A stretch of 64,000 bases of DNA, taken from NCBI GenBank assembly GCA_947501845.1, contig CANMXP010000005.1, forward strand, positions 204,079 to 268,078, written 5' to 3'. The translations under genes and the position numbers were made by a program. Shown here piece after piece: positions 35,541 through 45,443 of this stretch. Numbering within the stretch: position 1 is the first letter of the stretch; every line of letters starts with the position of its first letter. The notes below the pieces were generated by a model. It saw nothing but the letters and a program-made list of their open reading frames with translations, was not told the DNA's origin and searched no databases. This DNA comes from an uncultured Flavobacteriaceae bacterium. Its GTDB lineage: Bacteria > Bacteroidota > Bacteroidia > Flavobacteriales > Flavobacteriaceae.

Positions 35541-38108
35541 ATGGCAGAAGGAGAGAAATTGATCCCTATTAATATTGAAGATGAGATGAAATCGGCATAC
35601 ATTGATTATTCAATGTCGGTCATTGTGTCACGTGCTTTACCAGATGTAAGGGACGGCTTGAAACCAGTTCATAGACGTGTACTTTATGGTATGCACGAGT
35701 TGGGTGTTAGAGCAAATTCAGCGCATAAAAAATCCGCAAGAATAGTTGGAGAAGTTTTAGGTAAATACCATCCACATGGTGATACGTCTGTTTATGATGC
35801 TATGGTACGTATGGCTCAAGAATGGAGTTTACGTTATATGTTGGTTGATGGTCAAGGAAATTTTGGTTCTATAGATGGAGATAGTCCTGCAGCAATGCGT
35901 TATACGGAAGCACGTATGCGTAAAATATCTGAGGACATGTTGGCGGATATTGAAAAAGAAACTGTAGACCATAAATTGAATTTTGATGATACCTTGAAAG
36001 AACCGACGGTTCTTCCAACACGTATTCCAGGTCTTTTAGTTAATGGAGCATCAGGTATTGCGGTAGGTATGGCTACTAACATGCCGCCTCACAATTTAAC
36101 TGAAGTGGTGAATGGTACAATTGCCTACATAGATAATCATGATATTGAAATAGACGAGCTTATTACACATATTAAAGCGCCAGATTTTCCAACAGGAGGG
36201 ACTATTTATGGTTATGATGGTGTTAAGGAAGCTTTTCATACAGGTCGTGGTCGTATTGTCGTGCGAGGAAAAGCAAATATCGAGGAAGTAAATGGTCGTG
36301 AGTGTATTATAGTAGATGAAATTCCTTATCAGGTTAATAAAGCAGACATGATTAAAAAGACTGCAGACTTGGTAAATGATAAGAAATTAGAGGGTATTTC
36401 TACCATTCGTGATGAATCCGATAGAAACGGTATGCGTATTGTATACGTTTTAAAGCGTGATGCCATCCCTAATATTGTATTAAATAAATTATATAAGTAT
36501 ACAGCTTTACAATCATCTTTTAGTGTAAATAATATTGCATTAGTAGATGGTCGTCCGCGAATGTTAAACTTAAAAGAACTCATTCATTATTTCGTTGAGC
36601 ATAGACATGAAGTTGTTGTAAGACGTACTACTTATGAATTGCGGAAAGCGGAAGAACGTGCTCATATATTAGAAGGTTTAATTATTGCATCAGATAATAT
36701 TGATGAGGTTATAGCCATTATTAGAGCTTCTTCAAATGCAGATGAAGCCAGAGAGAATTTAATCAAACGTTTTGAGCTTTCTGAGATTCAAGCCAAGGCT
36801 ATCGTTGAAATGCGTTTGCGCCAATTAACGGGTCTGGAGCAAGACAAATTGCGTTCGGAGTATGAGGAGATTATGAAAACCATTGAAGACTTAAAAGATA
36901 TCTTGGCTAGAAAAGAGCGCAGAATGGATATTATTAAGGAAGAACTGGAAGTTGTAAGAGATAAGTATGGTGATGAGCGTCGTTCGACTATTGAATATGC
37001 TGGAGGTGATTTGAGTATTGAAGATATGATTCCTGATGAAAAAGTGGTTATTACTATTTCGCATGCAGGTTATATCAAGCGTACATCGCTTACAGAATAT
37101 AAAACACAAAATAGAGGAGGTGTTGGCCAAAAAGCATCAACGACTCGAAATGAAGATTTCTTAGAACATCTATTTGTGGGAACAAATCACCAATATATGT
37201 TGTTCTTTACGCAAAAGGGGAAATGTTTCTGGATGCGTGTTTATGAGATTCCAGAAGGTAGTAAAACATCCAAAGGTAGAGCGATTCAAAACTTGATCAA
37301 TATTGAACAGGATGATAAGGTAATGGCCTTTATTTGTACTCAAGATTTAAAAGATGAAGATTATATTAATAGTCATTATGTTATTATGGCTACCAAGAAC
37401 GGTCAGGTAAAGAAAACATCTTTAGAGCAATATTCACGTCCTCGAACAAATGGAATTAATGCGATTACCATTAAAGATAATGACGAGTTATTAGAAGCTA
37501 AGTTAACTACTGGTAATAGTCAAGTTATGCTGGCACTAAAATCAGGAAAAGCAATTCGTTTCGAAGAAGCGAAAACAAGACCTATGGGGCGTGGTGCTTC
37601 TGGTGTTAGGGGTATTAGACTTGCTCATGATAATGATGAAGTTATAGGTATGGTTACTATTGAAAACCCACAAGAAGAATCTGTGTTGGTAGTTTCTGAA
37701 AATGGTTATGGTAAACGTACTTACATTGATGATCCTGAAGATGGAGAACCGGTTTACAGAATTACAAATAGAGGAGGAAAAGGTGTTAAAACCATTTCTA
37801 TTACAGAGAAGACAGGTAATTTAGTGGCTATAAAGAGTGTAACAGACAACGATGATTTAATGATTATCAATAAATCTGGAATCGCTATACGCATGGTCAT
37901 TGAAAATTTACGAGTTATGGGGAGGGCTACCCAAGGTGTGAAGCTCATTAATTTAAAAGGAAATGATTCCATAGCAGCAGTCGCTAAAGTTATGCATGAT
38001 GAAGATGAGGTAGAAGATCCTGAAACTATTGAAAATATTAATAACTCTGAGGATGGCACAACTCTTGATAACAACAGTGCAGAAGATAATAATACTAAAA
38101 ACAATTAA
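35541..38108 (+). CDS. gyrA: DNA gyrase subunit A
   Basis: An 855-aa subunit that breaks and rejoins DNA during ATP-driven negative supercoiling. The N-terminal winged-helix domain carries the catalytic Tyr121 in [10 protein letters not shown]. The region equivalent to the quinolone pocket reads [17 protein letters not shown], with Thr82 where E. coli has Ser83. The C-terminal beta-pinwheel contains the GyrA-box-like [10 protein letters not shown], which distinguishes GyrA from ParC. The tail is acidic and Asn-rich. The TPR-protein gene starts 13 nt later, so they may be co-transcribed. Confidence 0.96.
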   Translation: MAEGEKLIPINIEDEMKSAYIDYSMSVIVSRALPDVRDGLKPVHRRVLYGMHELGVRANSAHKKSARIVGEVLGKYHPHGDTSVYDAMVRMAQEWSLRYMLVDGQGNFGSIDGDSPAAMRYTEARMRKISEDMLADIEKETVDHKLNFDDTLKEPTVLPTRIPGLLVNGASGIAVGMATNMPPHNLTEVVNGTIAYIDNHDIEIDELITHIKAPDFPTGGTIYGYDGVKEAFHTGRGRIVVRGKANIEEVNGRECIIVDEIPYQVNKADMIKKTADLVNDKKLEGISTIRDESDRNGMRIVYVLKRDAIPNIVLNKLYKYTALQSSFSVNNIALVDGRPRMLNLKELIHYFVEHRHEVVVRRTTYELRKAEERAHILEGLIIASDNIDEVIAIIRASSNADEARENLIKRFELSEIQAKAIVEMRLRQLTGLEQDKLRSEYEEIMKTIEDLKDILARKERRMDIIKEELEVVRDKYGDERRSTIEYAGGDLSIEDMIPDEKVVITISHAGYIKRTSLTEYKTQNRGGVGQKASTTRNEDFLEHLFVGTNHQYMLFFTQKGKCFWMRVYEIPEGSKTSKGRAIQNLINIEQDDKVMAFICTQDLKDEDYINSHYVIMATKNGQVKKTSLEQYSRPRTNGINAITIKDNDELLEAKLTTGNSQVMLALKSGKAIRFEEAKTRPMGRGASGVRGIRLAHDNDEVIGMVTIENPQEESVLVVSENGYGKRTYIDDPEDGEPVYRITNRGGKGVKTISITEKTGNLVAIKSVTDNDDLMIINKSGIAIRMVIENLRVMGRATQGVKLINLKGNDSIAAVAKVMHDEDEVEDPETIENINNSEDGTTLDNNSAEDNNTKNN

Positions 38109-38121
38109 AATATTTTATAAA

Positions 38122-39381
38122 ATGAAAAAACAGTTAGTCATAGCTTTAGCCCTTTCTGTAAGTGCATTTACTTTTGCACAAAAAAAAGAATTGAAGACGG
38201 CAGAAAAAGCTATAAAAGGAACGAAGTATGAAGAGGCAAAAGCAGCTTTGAAACAAGCTGAAACATTAATGCCTAGTATGGATGGTAAAACTAAATCAAA
38301 GTTTCATTATCTAAGTGGAAAAGCTTTTTATGCTGGTGGTGAATGTTCGTTAGCTGAAGCAGATCTTGCTCTAGTTAATTTAAAGAAAGTTGAAATTGGT
38401 TATTCAGCAGAAGTTAATTTATTAAAGCAAGAAATAGCAAATAGTTTGTTGTTAAAAGGAAATGCTGCTTACGAGAAAAAAGAGTATTCTGATGCTTCAG
38501 TATATTTTGAAAAATCTTACAGAGTTATAGAAAGAGATACTGTATTTCTTTACTATGCTGCTGCTACAGCGGTTAACGTACAAGAGTATGACAGAGCTTT
38601 AGGATTATATGAAGAACTTAAAAAATTAGGTTATACGGGTATTGCAAAGCAATATTTTGCTACTAATGTTGAAACGCAGAAAGAAGAATCGTTTAACAAC
38701 AAAGAAATGCGTGATATTTCTATTAAAGCTAAGACGCATATTAAGCCCGTTGAGCGTATGTCAGAATCAAAGAAGCCAGAGATTGTAAAAAATGTGGCTC
38801 TTATATATGTAAACAGAGGCGATAATGAAAAAGCAATTGCCGCCATGAAAGAGGCAAGAGCAGAAAGTCCTAATGACGTTAATTTAATACTATCAGAAGC
38901 GAACGTTCATTATAAAATGGGGAATACAGAGGAGTTTAAAAACCTACTTCAAAAAGCGACGCAAATGGATCCAACTAACCCTGAATTACAATACAACTTA
39001 GGGGTAATAGCTGCGGAATCTGATCAGGTTGAAGAAGCAAAAGGATATTATGAAAAAGCTATAGAACTAGATCCACAATATATAAATGCCTATATTAATT
39101 TAGCGGCTTTAGTTCTTAAAAAAGAAGAATCCATAATCGAAGAAATGAATGGTTTAGGGACATCTAGAGCTGATAACAAGCGTTATGATGAGTTAAGAGA
39201 AGAGCGTCAAAACCTTTATAGAAATGCGATACCTTATTTAACAAAAGCCATTGAGATTGATTCTAAGAGTCTTAGTGCAGCAAAAACATTGATGAATATT
39301 TATAGCATCCTTGGAGAAACCGATAAGCATAAAAGTATGAAAGAAAAAGTTGCAGCTCTTGAAGCTGAAGGAGCCAACTAA
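38122..39381 (+). CDS. Tetratricopeptide repeat exported protein
   Basis: A 419-aa protein with a signal peptide (MKKQLVIALALSVSAFTFAQ) and about eight TPR-like helical pairs, including good consensus units near residues 265-345 (e.g. YNLGVIAAESDQVEEAKGYY then EKAIELDPQYINAYINLAAL). The start at 38122 is chosen because it gives the signal peptide; an upstream in-frame ATG lies inside gyrA. Probably a periplasmic scaffold. It follows gyrA by 13 nt, and a terminator follows. Confidence 0.85.
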   Translation: MKKQLVIALALSVSAFTFAQKKELKTAEKAIKGTKYEEAKAALKQAETLMPSMDGKTKSKFHYLSGKAFYAGGECSLAEADLALVNLKKVEIGYSAEVNLLKQEIANSLLLKGNAAYEKKEYSDASVYFEKSYRVIERDTVFLYYAAATAVNVQEYDRALGLYEELKKLGYTGIAKQYFATNVETQKEESFNNKEMRDISIKAKTHIKPVERMSESKKPEIVKNVALIYVNRGDNEKAIAAMKEARAESPNDVNLILSEANVHYKMGNTEEFKNLLQKATQMDPTNPELQYNLGVIAAESDQVEEAKGYYEKAIELDPQYINAYINLAALVLKKEESIIEEMNGLGTSRADNKRYDELREERQNLYRNAIPYLTKAIEIDSKSLSAAKTLMNIYSILGETDKHKSMKEKVAALEAEGAN

Positions 39382-39402
39382 TTTAGAAAATACTAAATGA
39401 TC

Positions 39403-39440
39403 TAAAAAAGGAGCAAATTAAATTTTGCTCCTTTTTTTAT
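39403..39440 (+). terminator. Terminator between the TPR gene and the C40 peptidase gene
   Basis: An AAAAGGAGCAAA/TTTGCTCCTTTT hairpin with flanking A and T runs separates convergent genes. It reaches the stop region of the peptidase gene. Confidence 0.88.
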
Positions 39441-40189
39441 TAGATTACTTTTTTTATGACACGTAGCTTATGTGTGTGCATTTTTTTGTCAACATTATAA
39501 ATGCCTGAATGGTCTAATCTATCAATTCTAACCTTGCCATGAGCATGTATAATGTAATTGTCTTTCATAATGATGCCTACATGCGTTATAATGCCTTCAT
39601 GGTTATCAAAGAAAGCTAAATCACCTGGTTCACTTTCTTCAATAAAACTTAGAGCTTCTCCTTGAGTTGCTTGCTGTGATGCGTCACGTAATAGTTTATA
39701 GCCGTTTAATTTATAAACCATTTGAGTCAAGCCCGAACAATCTATACCAAAAGGTGTTTTTCCTCCCCAAAGATAAGGCGTGTTTAAGTATAAGAATGCT
39801 GTTTGAACAATGTTATTTTTGGCTTCTTTTCCAGCTATGCAGTTACCTTCATGTTTATGACCTAAGTAAGATAGCCCATTTAAAGTAGATCCCAGCAAAA
39901 TAGGGTGTAGCTGGCTATTGTTATCTTCAATAAATTCGACTAAATCTGCAGAGAGCTTAGGGGTTTCTTTATTTAAAGATTTATAAGTCTCTTCTGTAAT
40001 TTCAAGATATTGTTTGTTGTCAACCCAGCCCTCGTAAGAATCAAATGCTAAACGAATTTTACTCCAGTTTTTGCGTTGTTCCAAGATTTTAAAAACTTCA
40101 CCATAGATAACCTGTGACACAAGTTCGCTAGTATCTGTAGGTTCGTTTCTAAGGGGAACAATGCTTAAATTACAAATTCCGTATTGCAT
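39440..40189 (-). CDS. C40 (NlpC/P60) family peptidase with SH3 domain
   Basis: A 249-aa cysteine endopeptidase for peptidoglycan peptides. The N-terminal ~60 residues form a bacterial SH3 domain (VPLRNEPTDTSELVSQVIYG). The C-terminal NlpC/P60 domain carries the catalytic Cys in FGIDCSGLTQMVYKL, His in GIITHVGIIM and a third polar residue in YIIHAHGKVRID. No signal peptide is evident at the chosen start, so it may act on recycled muropeptides in the cytoplasm. It follows the thiolase gene by 9 nt. Confidence 0.9.
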   Translation of the reverse strand: MQYGICNLSIVPLRNEPTDTSELVSQVIYGEVFKILEQRKNWSKIRLAFDSYEGWVDNKQYLEITEETYKSLNKETPKLSADLVEFIEDNNSQLHPILLGSTLNGLSYLGHKHEGNCIAGKEAKNNIVQTAFLYLNTPYLWGGKTPFGIDCSGLTQMVYKLNGYKLLRDASQQATQGEALSFIEESEPGDLAFFDNHEGIITHVGIIMKDNYIIHAHGKVRIDRLDHSGIYNVDKKMHTHKLRVIKKVI

Positions 40190-40198
40190 TAAATAAGC

Positions 40199-41377
40199 TT
40201 AATTACGTTCTATAACAATTGCAGAAGCGCCGCCGCCGCCGTTACAAATAGCTGCCGCTCCAATTTTAGCATTGTTTTGTTCTAAAACATTTAAAAGTGT
40301 GATTATAATTCTAACACCAGAGCAACCTAGCGGATGCCCTAATGATACGGCACCTCCATTTACGTTTACATTACTATCATTTAATCCAAGAATTTTCATA
40401 TTAGCTAAGCCAACTACAGAGAAGGCTTCATTAAACTCGAAATATTCTACATCACTAATTTTTATTCCAGCTTTATTTATGGCTTTTGGCAAAGCCTTAG
40501 CTGGAGCAGTTGTAAACCATTCAGGTTCGTGCGCAGCATCAGCATAACTTTTTATAGTTGCCAAAGGAGTTAGCCCTAATGCATCAGCTTTTTCTTTGCT
40601 CATTAAAACCATAGCGCCTGCACCATCATTTATGGTTGAGGCATTAGCGGCTGTTACGGTTCCGTCTTTAGTGAATGCAGCCCTTAAATGCGGAATTTTA
40701 TCCATTTTCACATTGGTATACTCTTCATCTTTACTAACTACAATAGGTTCTCCCCGACGCTGAGGCACTTCAACAGGTACCACTTCATTGTCAAATTTCC
40801 CTGTATCCCAAGCGGTTGTAGAACGCTCATAAGATTGTATTGCAAAAGCATCTTGTTCTTCTCTCGAAAACTTATATTCAGTAGCACAAGCATCAGCACA
40901 AACACCCATGGCATTTTGGTCATAAGCATCTACCAAGCCATCTTTTTGCATCCCATCAATTAATGAAGCAGGCCCAAATTTGTTGCCAGTACGAGCGTGT
41001 AAGTAATGCGGGATTAAACTCATATTTTCCATCCCTCCAGCAACTACAATCTCGGCATCACCAAGCGTTATAGCTTGAGCAGCTTGCATAACCGCTTTCA
41101 TTCCAGATGCACACACTTTGTTTATAGTCGTACACGGAACTGTATTTGAAATACCAGCATAAATAGCAGCTTGTCTTGCAGGGGCTTGACCCGTTCCTGC
41201 CTGAACCACATTGCCCATTAACACTTCTTCTACTAATTCTGGGCTTAAATTTATTTTATTTAAAGCTCCTTTTATAGCAATAGCTCCAAGTTTAGGAGCA
41301 GGAATTGTGGATAAAGCGCCTAAAAAACTACCTATTGGAGTTCTTGCAGCCGATACAATTACTACTTCTTTATTCAT
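40199..41377 (-). CDS. Acetyl-CoA C-acyltransferase (thiolase)
   Basis: A 392-aa thiolase that interconverts acetoacetyl-CoA or longer 3-ketoacyl-CoA with acetyl-CoA. The nucleophilic Cys is in INKVCASGMKAVMQA (about residue 88), the His in VNGGAVSLGHPLGCSG, and the second Cys in AAICNGGGGASA. Length is standard. Whether it is biosynthetic or beta-oxidation type is not decided; the isolated context (no fadB-like gene nearby) favours a biosynthetic or general acetyl-CoA acetyltransferase. Confidence 0.92.
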   Translation of the reverse strand: MNKEVVIVSAARTPIGSFLGALSTIPAPKLGAIAIKGALNKINLSPELVEEVLMGNVVQAGTGQAPARQAAIYAGISNTVPCTTINKVCASGMKAVMQAAQAITLGDAEIVVAGGMENMSLIPHYLHARTGNKFGPASLIDGMQKDGLVDAYDQNAMGVCADACATEYKFSREEQDAFAIQSYERSTTAWDTGKFDNEVVPVEVPQRRGEPIVVSKDEEYTNVKMDKIPHLRAAFTKDGTVTAANASTINDGAGAMVLMSKEKADALGLTPLATIKSYADAAHEPEWFTTAPAKALPKAINKAGIKISDVEYFEFNEAFSVVGLANMKILGLNDSNVNVNGGAVSLGHPLGCSGVRIIITLLNVLEQNNAKIGAAAICNGGGGASAIVIERN

Positions 41378-41503
41378 TAATTTGATGCTTTAGTTTATAC
41401 TTGCGAAAATAACAATTTTTTAGTAGAAATATGAATGATTCATTTATTATAAAAATGGTGAAAGCTTATAATTTTATTACATTTGAAACCATTACACTTT
41501 TGA

Positions 41504-43552
41504 ATGAAAGATTTTATAAATAAATTATATAAAAATCACTCCCTAATTTACAAGGGGCTGTTATTTATCTCGACCACTTTTTTTATTGTGTATTTATTTC
41601 CTAAAGGAGGGAAGTTTAAATATAATTTTGAAAATGAAAAACCTTGGCAATCGGAAAATCTATATGCGCCTTTTGACTTTGCTATAAAAAAGACCGATAC
41701 TGAGATTGCTTCCGAAAAGGATGCTTTAACTAAGAATTCAACACTGTATTTTAAGCTAGATAATACCATAGAGGCTAAAGTAAAATCTTCATATAAAAAC
41801 CAGTTTAAGAGTGTATTTCCAGATTCTATTTCTAGAATTTTATCCAATAAGCTTTACAAAACGGGAGAAGAAATTATTGCTAGGCTGTATTTATTTGGGG
41901 TTTTAGGTGAGGACTATAATTTTTCAAATGATAAAGCTATAGTCGTACTTGATGGAAGGGTTGAAAAACAAAAAGGATCTTTTTCCAATTTAATAAGACA
42001 AGATGCTGTTTCAAAAGTCATTGATAATGCTTTGAGTAAACGAGAATTGAGACATTATAAAACAGATTTCACATCTTTATTTTTTGATTTAATTGAACCT
42101 AATCTAACGTTCAATAAGTCGTTTACAGATAAAGTTTTACAAGAAGAAATTAGTAAGATAGCCTATACCAGAGGGAGTATTGCTAAAGAGACCTTAATTG
42201 TTTCTAAAGGGGAAGTTGTTGAAGGAGATAAATATCAGATTTTAAAGTCATTACAATCTGAATATGAATCTCAAGTTTGGAGTAAATCTAGTTATATATG
42301 GGTGTTGTTTGCCTATACACTACTGGTAGCATTGGCTTTATTGATGTTGCTTTTATTCTTGCAAAAATATAGAATGCGTGTATTTGAAAATAATACTAAA
42401 GTCACTTTTATTTTCTTTAATATTTCTTTATTGATATTTATTACAACGATGGTTGTAAATTATAACTCGAAGTATATTTATATTGTTCCAATTTGCATTT
42501 TGCCTCTAATTTTTAAAGCATTTTTTGATGCTAGACTAGGATTGTTTGCACATGTGCTTACTGTGTTGTTAATAGGCTTTATAGTGCCTAATAGTTATGA
42601 GTATATGTTTCTTCAAATTATAGCAGGAATCGTAACTATATTAACTGTTTCAGAATTATATAAAAGAGCTAATTTGTTTATTTCGGTAGGACAAATTACC
42701 CTTATTTATATTATAGCCTATTTCGCATTTATTGTCATTCATGAAGGAAGTGTGAAGACCATTAAGTGGGAAACATTTATATGGTTTATTTTGAGTGGAT
42801 TGGCTACGCTGTTCGTACAGCCTTTGATATATATTTATGAGAAACTTTTTGGTTTGGTATCAGATGTATCACTTTTAGAGCTGTCTGATACTAATTCAAA
42901 ATTGCTTAAAGAATTATCAGACAAAGCACCTGGAACATTTCACCATTCTTTAAATGTTGCCAATTTAGCCGAAGCTTCAGCCAATGAAATAGGGGCTAAT
43001 GCCATGTTGGTAAGAGTAGGGGCATTATATCATGATATTGGTAAAATGAAAAACCCAACGTATTTCACCGAAAATCAGTCAACAGGAATTAACCCGCATG
43101 ATGAATTATCATCCAAAGAGAGTGCTCGAATCATCATAGATCATGTTATAAATGGTATAGAGATAGCTAGAAAAAACAATTTACCAGATAGGGTTATCGA
43201 TTTTATACGTACGCATCATGGTACCAGTATCGTTTATTATTTTTACATGCAAGAAAAGAAAGATTTTGAAGAAGTTGATAAATTAGATTTTAGTTATCCT
43301 GGACCCAAACCATTTAGTAAGGAAACAGCCATATTGATGATGTGTGATAGTATAGAAGCTGCTTCAAAAAGTTTAAAGGAACCTACATCGACAAAGATTG
43401 ATACTTTTGTTGAAAATATAATAAATAAGCAAATTGAAGATGGCCAATTTTTGAATGCAAATATTACATTTAAAGAGATTGAGTCTATAAAAAAGGTGTT
43501 AAAGCACAAGCTTGCAAATATTTATCATTTACGTATAGAATACCCAGAATAA
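41504..43552 (+). CDS. 7TM-HD family phosphodiesterase (PgpH-like)
   Basis: A 682-aa inner-membrane protein. It has one N-terminal TM helix (about 15-32), an extracytoplasmic 7TMR-HDED-type domain (about 40-255), a block of seven TM helices (about 262-450) and a cytoplasmic HD domain with FHHSLNVANLAEASA, YHDIGKMKNP and FIRTHHGTS. The family includes the c-di-AMP phosphodiesterase PgpH, so a role in c-di-AMP turnover and cell-wall or osmotic homeostasis is likely. Its stop lies about 95 nt before the tRNA pair. Confidence 0.88.
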   Translation: MKDFINKLYKNHSLIYKGLLFISTTFFIVYLFPKGGKFKYNFENEKPWQSENLYAPFDFAIKKTDTEIASEKDALTKNSTLYFKLDNTIEAKVKSSYKNQFKSVFPDSISRILSNKLYKTGEEIIARLYLFGVLGEDYNFSNDKAIVVLDGRVEKQKGSFSNLIRQDAVSKVIDNALSKRELRHYKTDFTSLFFDLIEPNLTFNKSFTDKVLQEEISKIAYTRGSIAKETLIVSKGEVVEGDKYQILKSLQSEYESQVWSKSSYIWVLFAYTLLVALALLMLLLFLQKYRMRVFENNTKVTFIFFNISLLIFITTMVVNYNSKYIYIVPICILPLIFKAFFDARLGLFAHVLTVLLIGFIVPNSYEYMFLQIIAGIVTILTVSELYKRANLFISVGQITLIYIIAYFAFIVIHEGSVKTIKWETFIWFILSGLATLFVQPLIYIYEKLFGLVSDVSLLELSDTNSKLLKELSDKAPGTFHHSLNVANLAEASANEIGANAMLVRVGALYHDIGKMKNPTYFTENQSTGINPHDELSSKESARIIIDHVINGIEIARKNNLPDRVIDFIRTHHGTSIVYYFYMQEKKDFEEVDKLDFSYPGPKPFSKETAILMMCDSIEAASKSLKEPTSTKIDTFVENIINKQIEDGQFLNANITFKEIESIKKVLKHKLANIYHLRIEYPE

Positions 43553-43647
43553 AAATTATAAAAAAGTCAATAAAATAGTTGCGTTATATCTAAGTATCTA
43601 GTACATTTGCCACCGCAATTTTATTGCAAAGTTCTTATTAAAAATTA

Positions 43648-43731
43648 GGAGAGGTGCCAGAGTGGTAATGGAGCAGATTGCTAATCTGTCAACGCGTAAG
43701 TGTTGCCCGGGTTCGAATCCCGGTCTCTCCG
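43648..43731 (+). tRNA. tRNA-Ser(GCT)
   Basis: An 84-nt cloverleaf with 5' GGAGAGG paired to TCTCTCC, D arm GCCAGAGTGGTAATGG, anticodon loop around TTGCTAA (GCT), a long variable arm as expected for serine, T arm CCGGGTTCGAATCCCGG and discriminator G. No CCA is encoded. It reads AGC/AGT codons. Confidence 0.95.
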
Positions 43732-43750
43732 CATTTTAAGATAACCAATT

Positions 43751-43825
43751 CGGGGTGTAGCGTAGCCCGGTTATCGCGCCGCGTTTGGGACGCGGAGGTC
43801 GCAGGTTCGAATCCTGCCACCCCGA
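43751..43825 (+). tRNA. tRNA-Pro(TGG)
   Basis: A 75-nt cloverleaf with acceptor CGGGGTG/CACCCCG, the C-starting acceptor typical of bacterial tRNA-Pro, anticodon TGG in the loop TTTGGGA, T arm GCAGGTTCGAATCCTGC and discriminator A. CCA is not encoded. Its 3' end faces the integrase gene, a likely attachment site. Confidence 0.95.
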
Positions 43826-43848
43826 CGAACCTAGAAATAGGTAAAATC

Positions 43849-43890
43849 AAAACACTGTTAATTGTATGATTATCAGTGTTTTTTGTTTTT
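43849..43890 (+). terminator. Terminator of the tRNA pair
   Basis: AAAACACTG (43849-43857) pairs with CAGTGTTTT (43874-43882), followed by more Ts. It separates the tRNA operon from the integrase region. Confidence 0.82.
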
Positions 43891-44053
43891 ATGCATTTTA
43901 TTTGATATCAAATAGAAGCATTTAAACTCACTAAAAAGGTGTACAATTAGGTGTGCAATACTTCACTGAAAAAGCACTAACTTTAAGAAGCTTTTAGGAC
44001 ATGATTTGACTTTCGTCTTTACAGATTAATGTTTAACAAAAAGTCAATTTACC

Positions 44054-45307
44054 ATGAAAACAAAAAGCACTTTCGCAGTGATTTTCTATACCAGAAAATC
44101 AAGGAGCAAGACCAATCAACTTTCCATCTATGTTAGAACCACTGTAAACAGGAAACGCTCTGAGATAAGCCTAAAGCGGAATATTTTCCAAAAGGAGTGG
44201 GACAGCACTAAAAACAGGGGCAAGGGTAACTCAGAGAGAATAAGGGTTCTAAACGCCTATCTAGATCAAGCATACAATAAGCTATTAGAATGTCATAAAG
44301 AACTTATAGGGGAGGGCAAAATAGTAACCGCCAATGCCATTAAGAATAGATATTTAGGGGAAGATGATAACAGCAAGACCCTAAAAGACTTAATAGCGTA
44401 TCACAATGAAAATATGGTTCATGTTCTAAAGGCTGGAACTATGAAAAACTATTACACTACAGAGCGTTACCTGAACAAGTTCTTGCAAAATAAAAACAAG
44501 ATAGATGACATCTATCTAAAACAATTAAACTTTAGGTTTATCACAGAATTTGAGCACTACCTGAGAATTTATAAAAACAAGAAGAAACAACCCATGTTAT
44601 CTAATAACGGTGTGATGAAACATTTAGAGCGTTTCAAGAAAATGGTTAACCTAGCTGCAAAGCTGGAATGGATATCAAAAAATCCATTTGACCAATTTCA
44701 ATTAAAATTTGAAAAGTTTGATAGACAATATCTGACAGAAAGGGAACTCAGTATAATAGAAAACACACAATACAAAAATGACCGACTGGAAAAGGTAAAG
44801 GATTGTTTTGTATTCTCATGTTATACAGGGTTATCCTATGTAGATCTAAAAGAACTAACAATAGACCAAATTACAAGAGGCATTGACAATAACCATTGGA
44901 TATATACCAAAAGGGAGAAGACCAATGAAAAGGTAAAAGTGCCATTATTGCCAAAAGCATTAGAGATTATCAAAAAATACAAACAACATCAAAACCAAAC
45001 ATGCTCAAAAGCGGTTTTACCAATAAACTCAAACCAGAAAACAAACAAATATCTAAAAGAGATAGCCAAAAGTTGTGGCATACATAAGAACATCACGTTC
45101 CATGTCGCCAGACATACCTTTGCAACCACGGTGATGCTATCCAATGGCGTACCCATAGAAACAGTGTCAAAACTATTGGGGCACACTAAGCTCTCAACAA
45201 CACAAATATATGCAAGAGTCATAGAGTCTAAAATAAGCGAGGACATTCAAAGTTTGCTCAAGCGAATGGAAACAAAAAAAGAGGAACAATTATTGACCGC
45301 AAAATAG
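44054..45307 (+). CDS. Bacteroidetes-type tyrosine integrase
   Basis: A 417-aa site-specific integrase of conjugative or mobilizable elements. It has an N-terminal arm-binding domain (about 1-85, FAVIFYTRKSRSKTNQLSIY), a SAM-like core-binding domain (about 100-205) and a catalytic domain with HVARHTFATTVMLSNG and LGHTKLSTTQIYARV (Tyr nucleophile). The Arg I position reads TGLSYVDLKEL, with no arginine, as in integrases of the CTnDOT group. It lies 228 bp after tRNA-Pro. Sequence and codon use look richer in C and less AT-biased than the neighbours, consistent with acquisition. Confidence 0.92.
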   Translation: MKTKSTFAVIFYTRKSRSKTNQLSIYVRTTVNRKRSEISLKRNIFQKEWDSTKNRGKGNSERIRVLNAYLDQAYNKLLECHKELIGEGKIVTANAIKNRYLGEDDNSKTLKDLIAYHNENMVHVLKAGTMKNYYTTERYLNKFLQNKNKIDDIYLKQLNFRFITEFEHYLRIYKNKKKQPMLSNNGVMKHLERFKKMVNLAAKLEWISKNPFDQFQLKFEKFDRQYLTERELSIIENTQYKNDRLEKVKDCFVFSCYTGLSYVDLKELTIDQITRGIDNNHWIYTKREKTNEKVKVPLLPKALEIIKKYKQHQNQTCSKAVLPINSNQKTNKYLKEIAKSCGIHKNITFHVARHTFATTVMLSNGVPIETVSKLLGHTKLSTTQIYARVIESKISEDIQSLLKRMETKKEEQLLTAK

Positions 45308-45313
45308 CATCCG

Positions 45314-45406
45314 TTTTTAAAGTATCGGATTTAGGGGCTGGATATATAAAAACGTTTTTCAAATAAATCCTAAATATCGGGTAAGGAGAATCCGATACTT
45401 TAAAAA
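45314..45406. repeat. 18-bp perfect inverted repeat with nested inner repeat
   Basis: TTTTTAAAGTATCGGATT (45314-45331) is perfectly inverted as AATCCGATACTTTAAAAA (45389-45406). Nested inside, ATTTAGG (45329-45335) is inverted as CCTAAAT (45369-45375). It lies immediately after the integrase stop and may be a recombination or binding site, or a bidirectional transcription stop. Confidence 0.75.
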
Positions 45407-45415
45407 TGAAACAAA

Positions 45416-45433
45416 CTCGCCTAAAAGCGAGTG
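45416..45433 (-). terminator. Terminator of the BtgA-like gene
   Basis: On the minus strand ACTCGC-TTTTAG-GCGAGT is followed by TTGTTTCATTTTT, 10 nt beyond the stop of the gene ending at 45444. The T-tract is interrupted, so strength is moderate. Confidence 0.6.
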
Positions 45434-45443
45434 CGTTAGAAAA

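Noticed and set aside
43678..43869. 63-codon plus-strand ORF running through both tRNA genes
   Set aside because: Its whole length is explained by the tRNA-Ser and tRNA-Pro sequences and their terminator.
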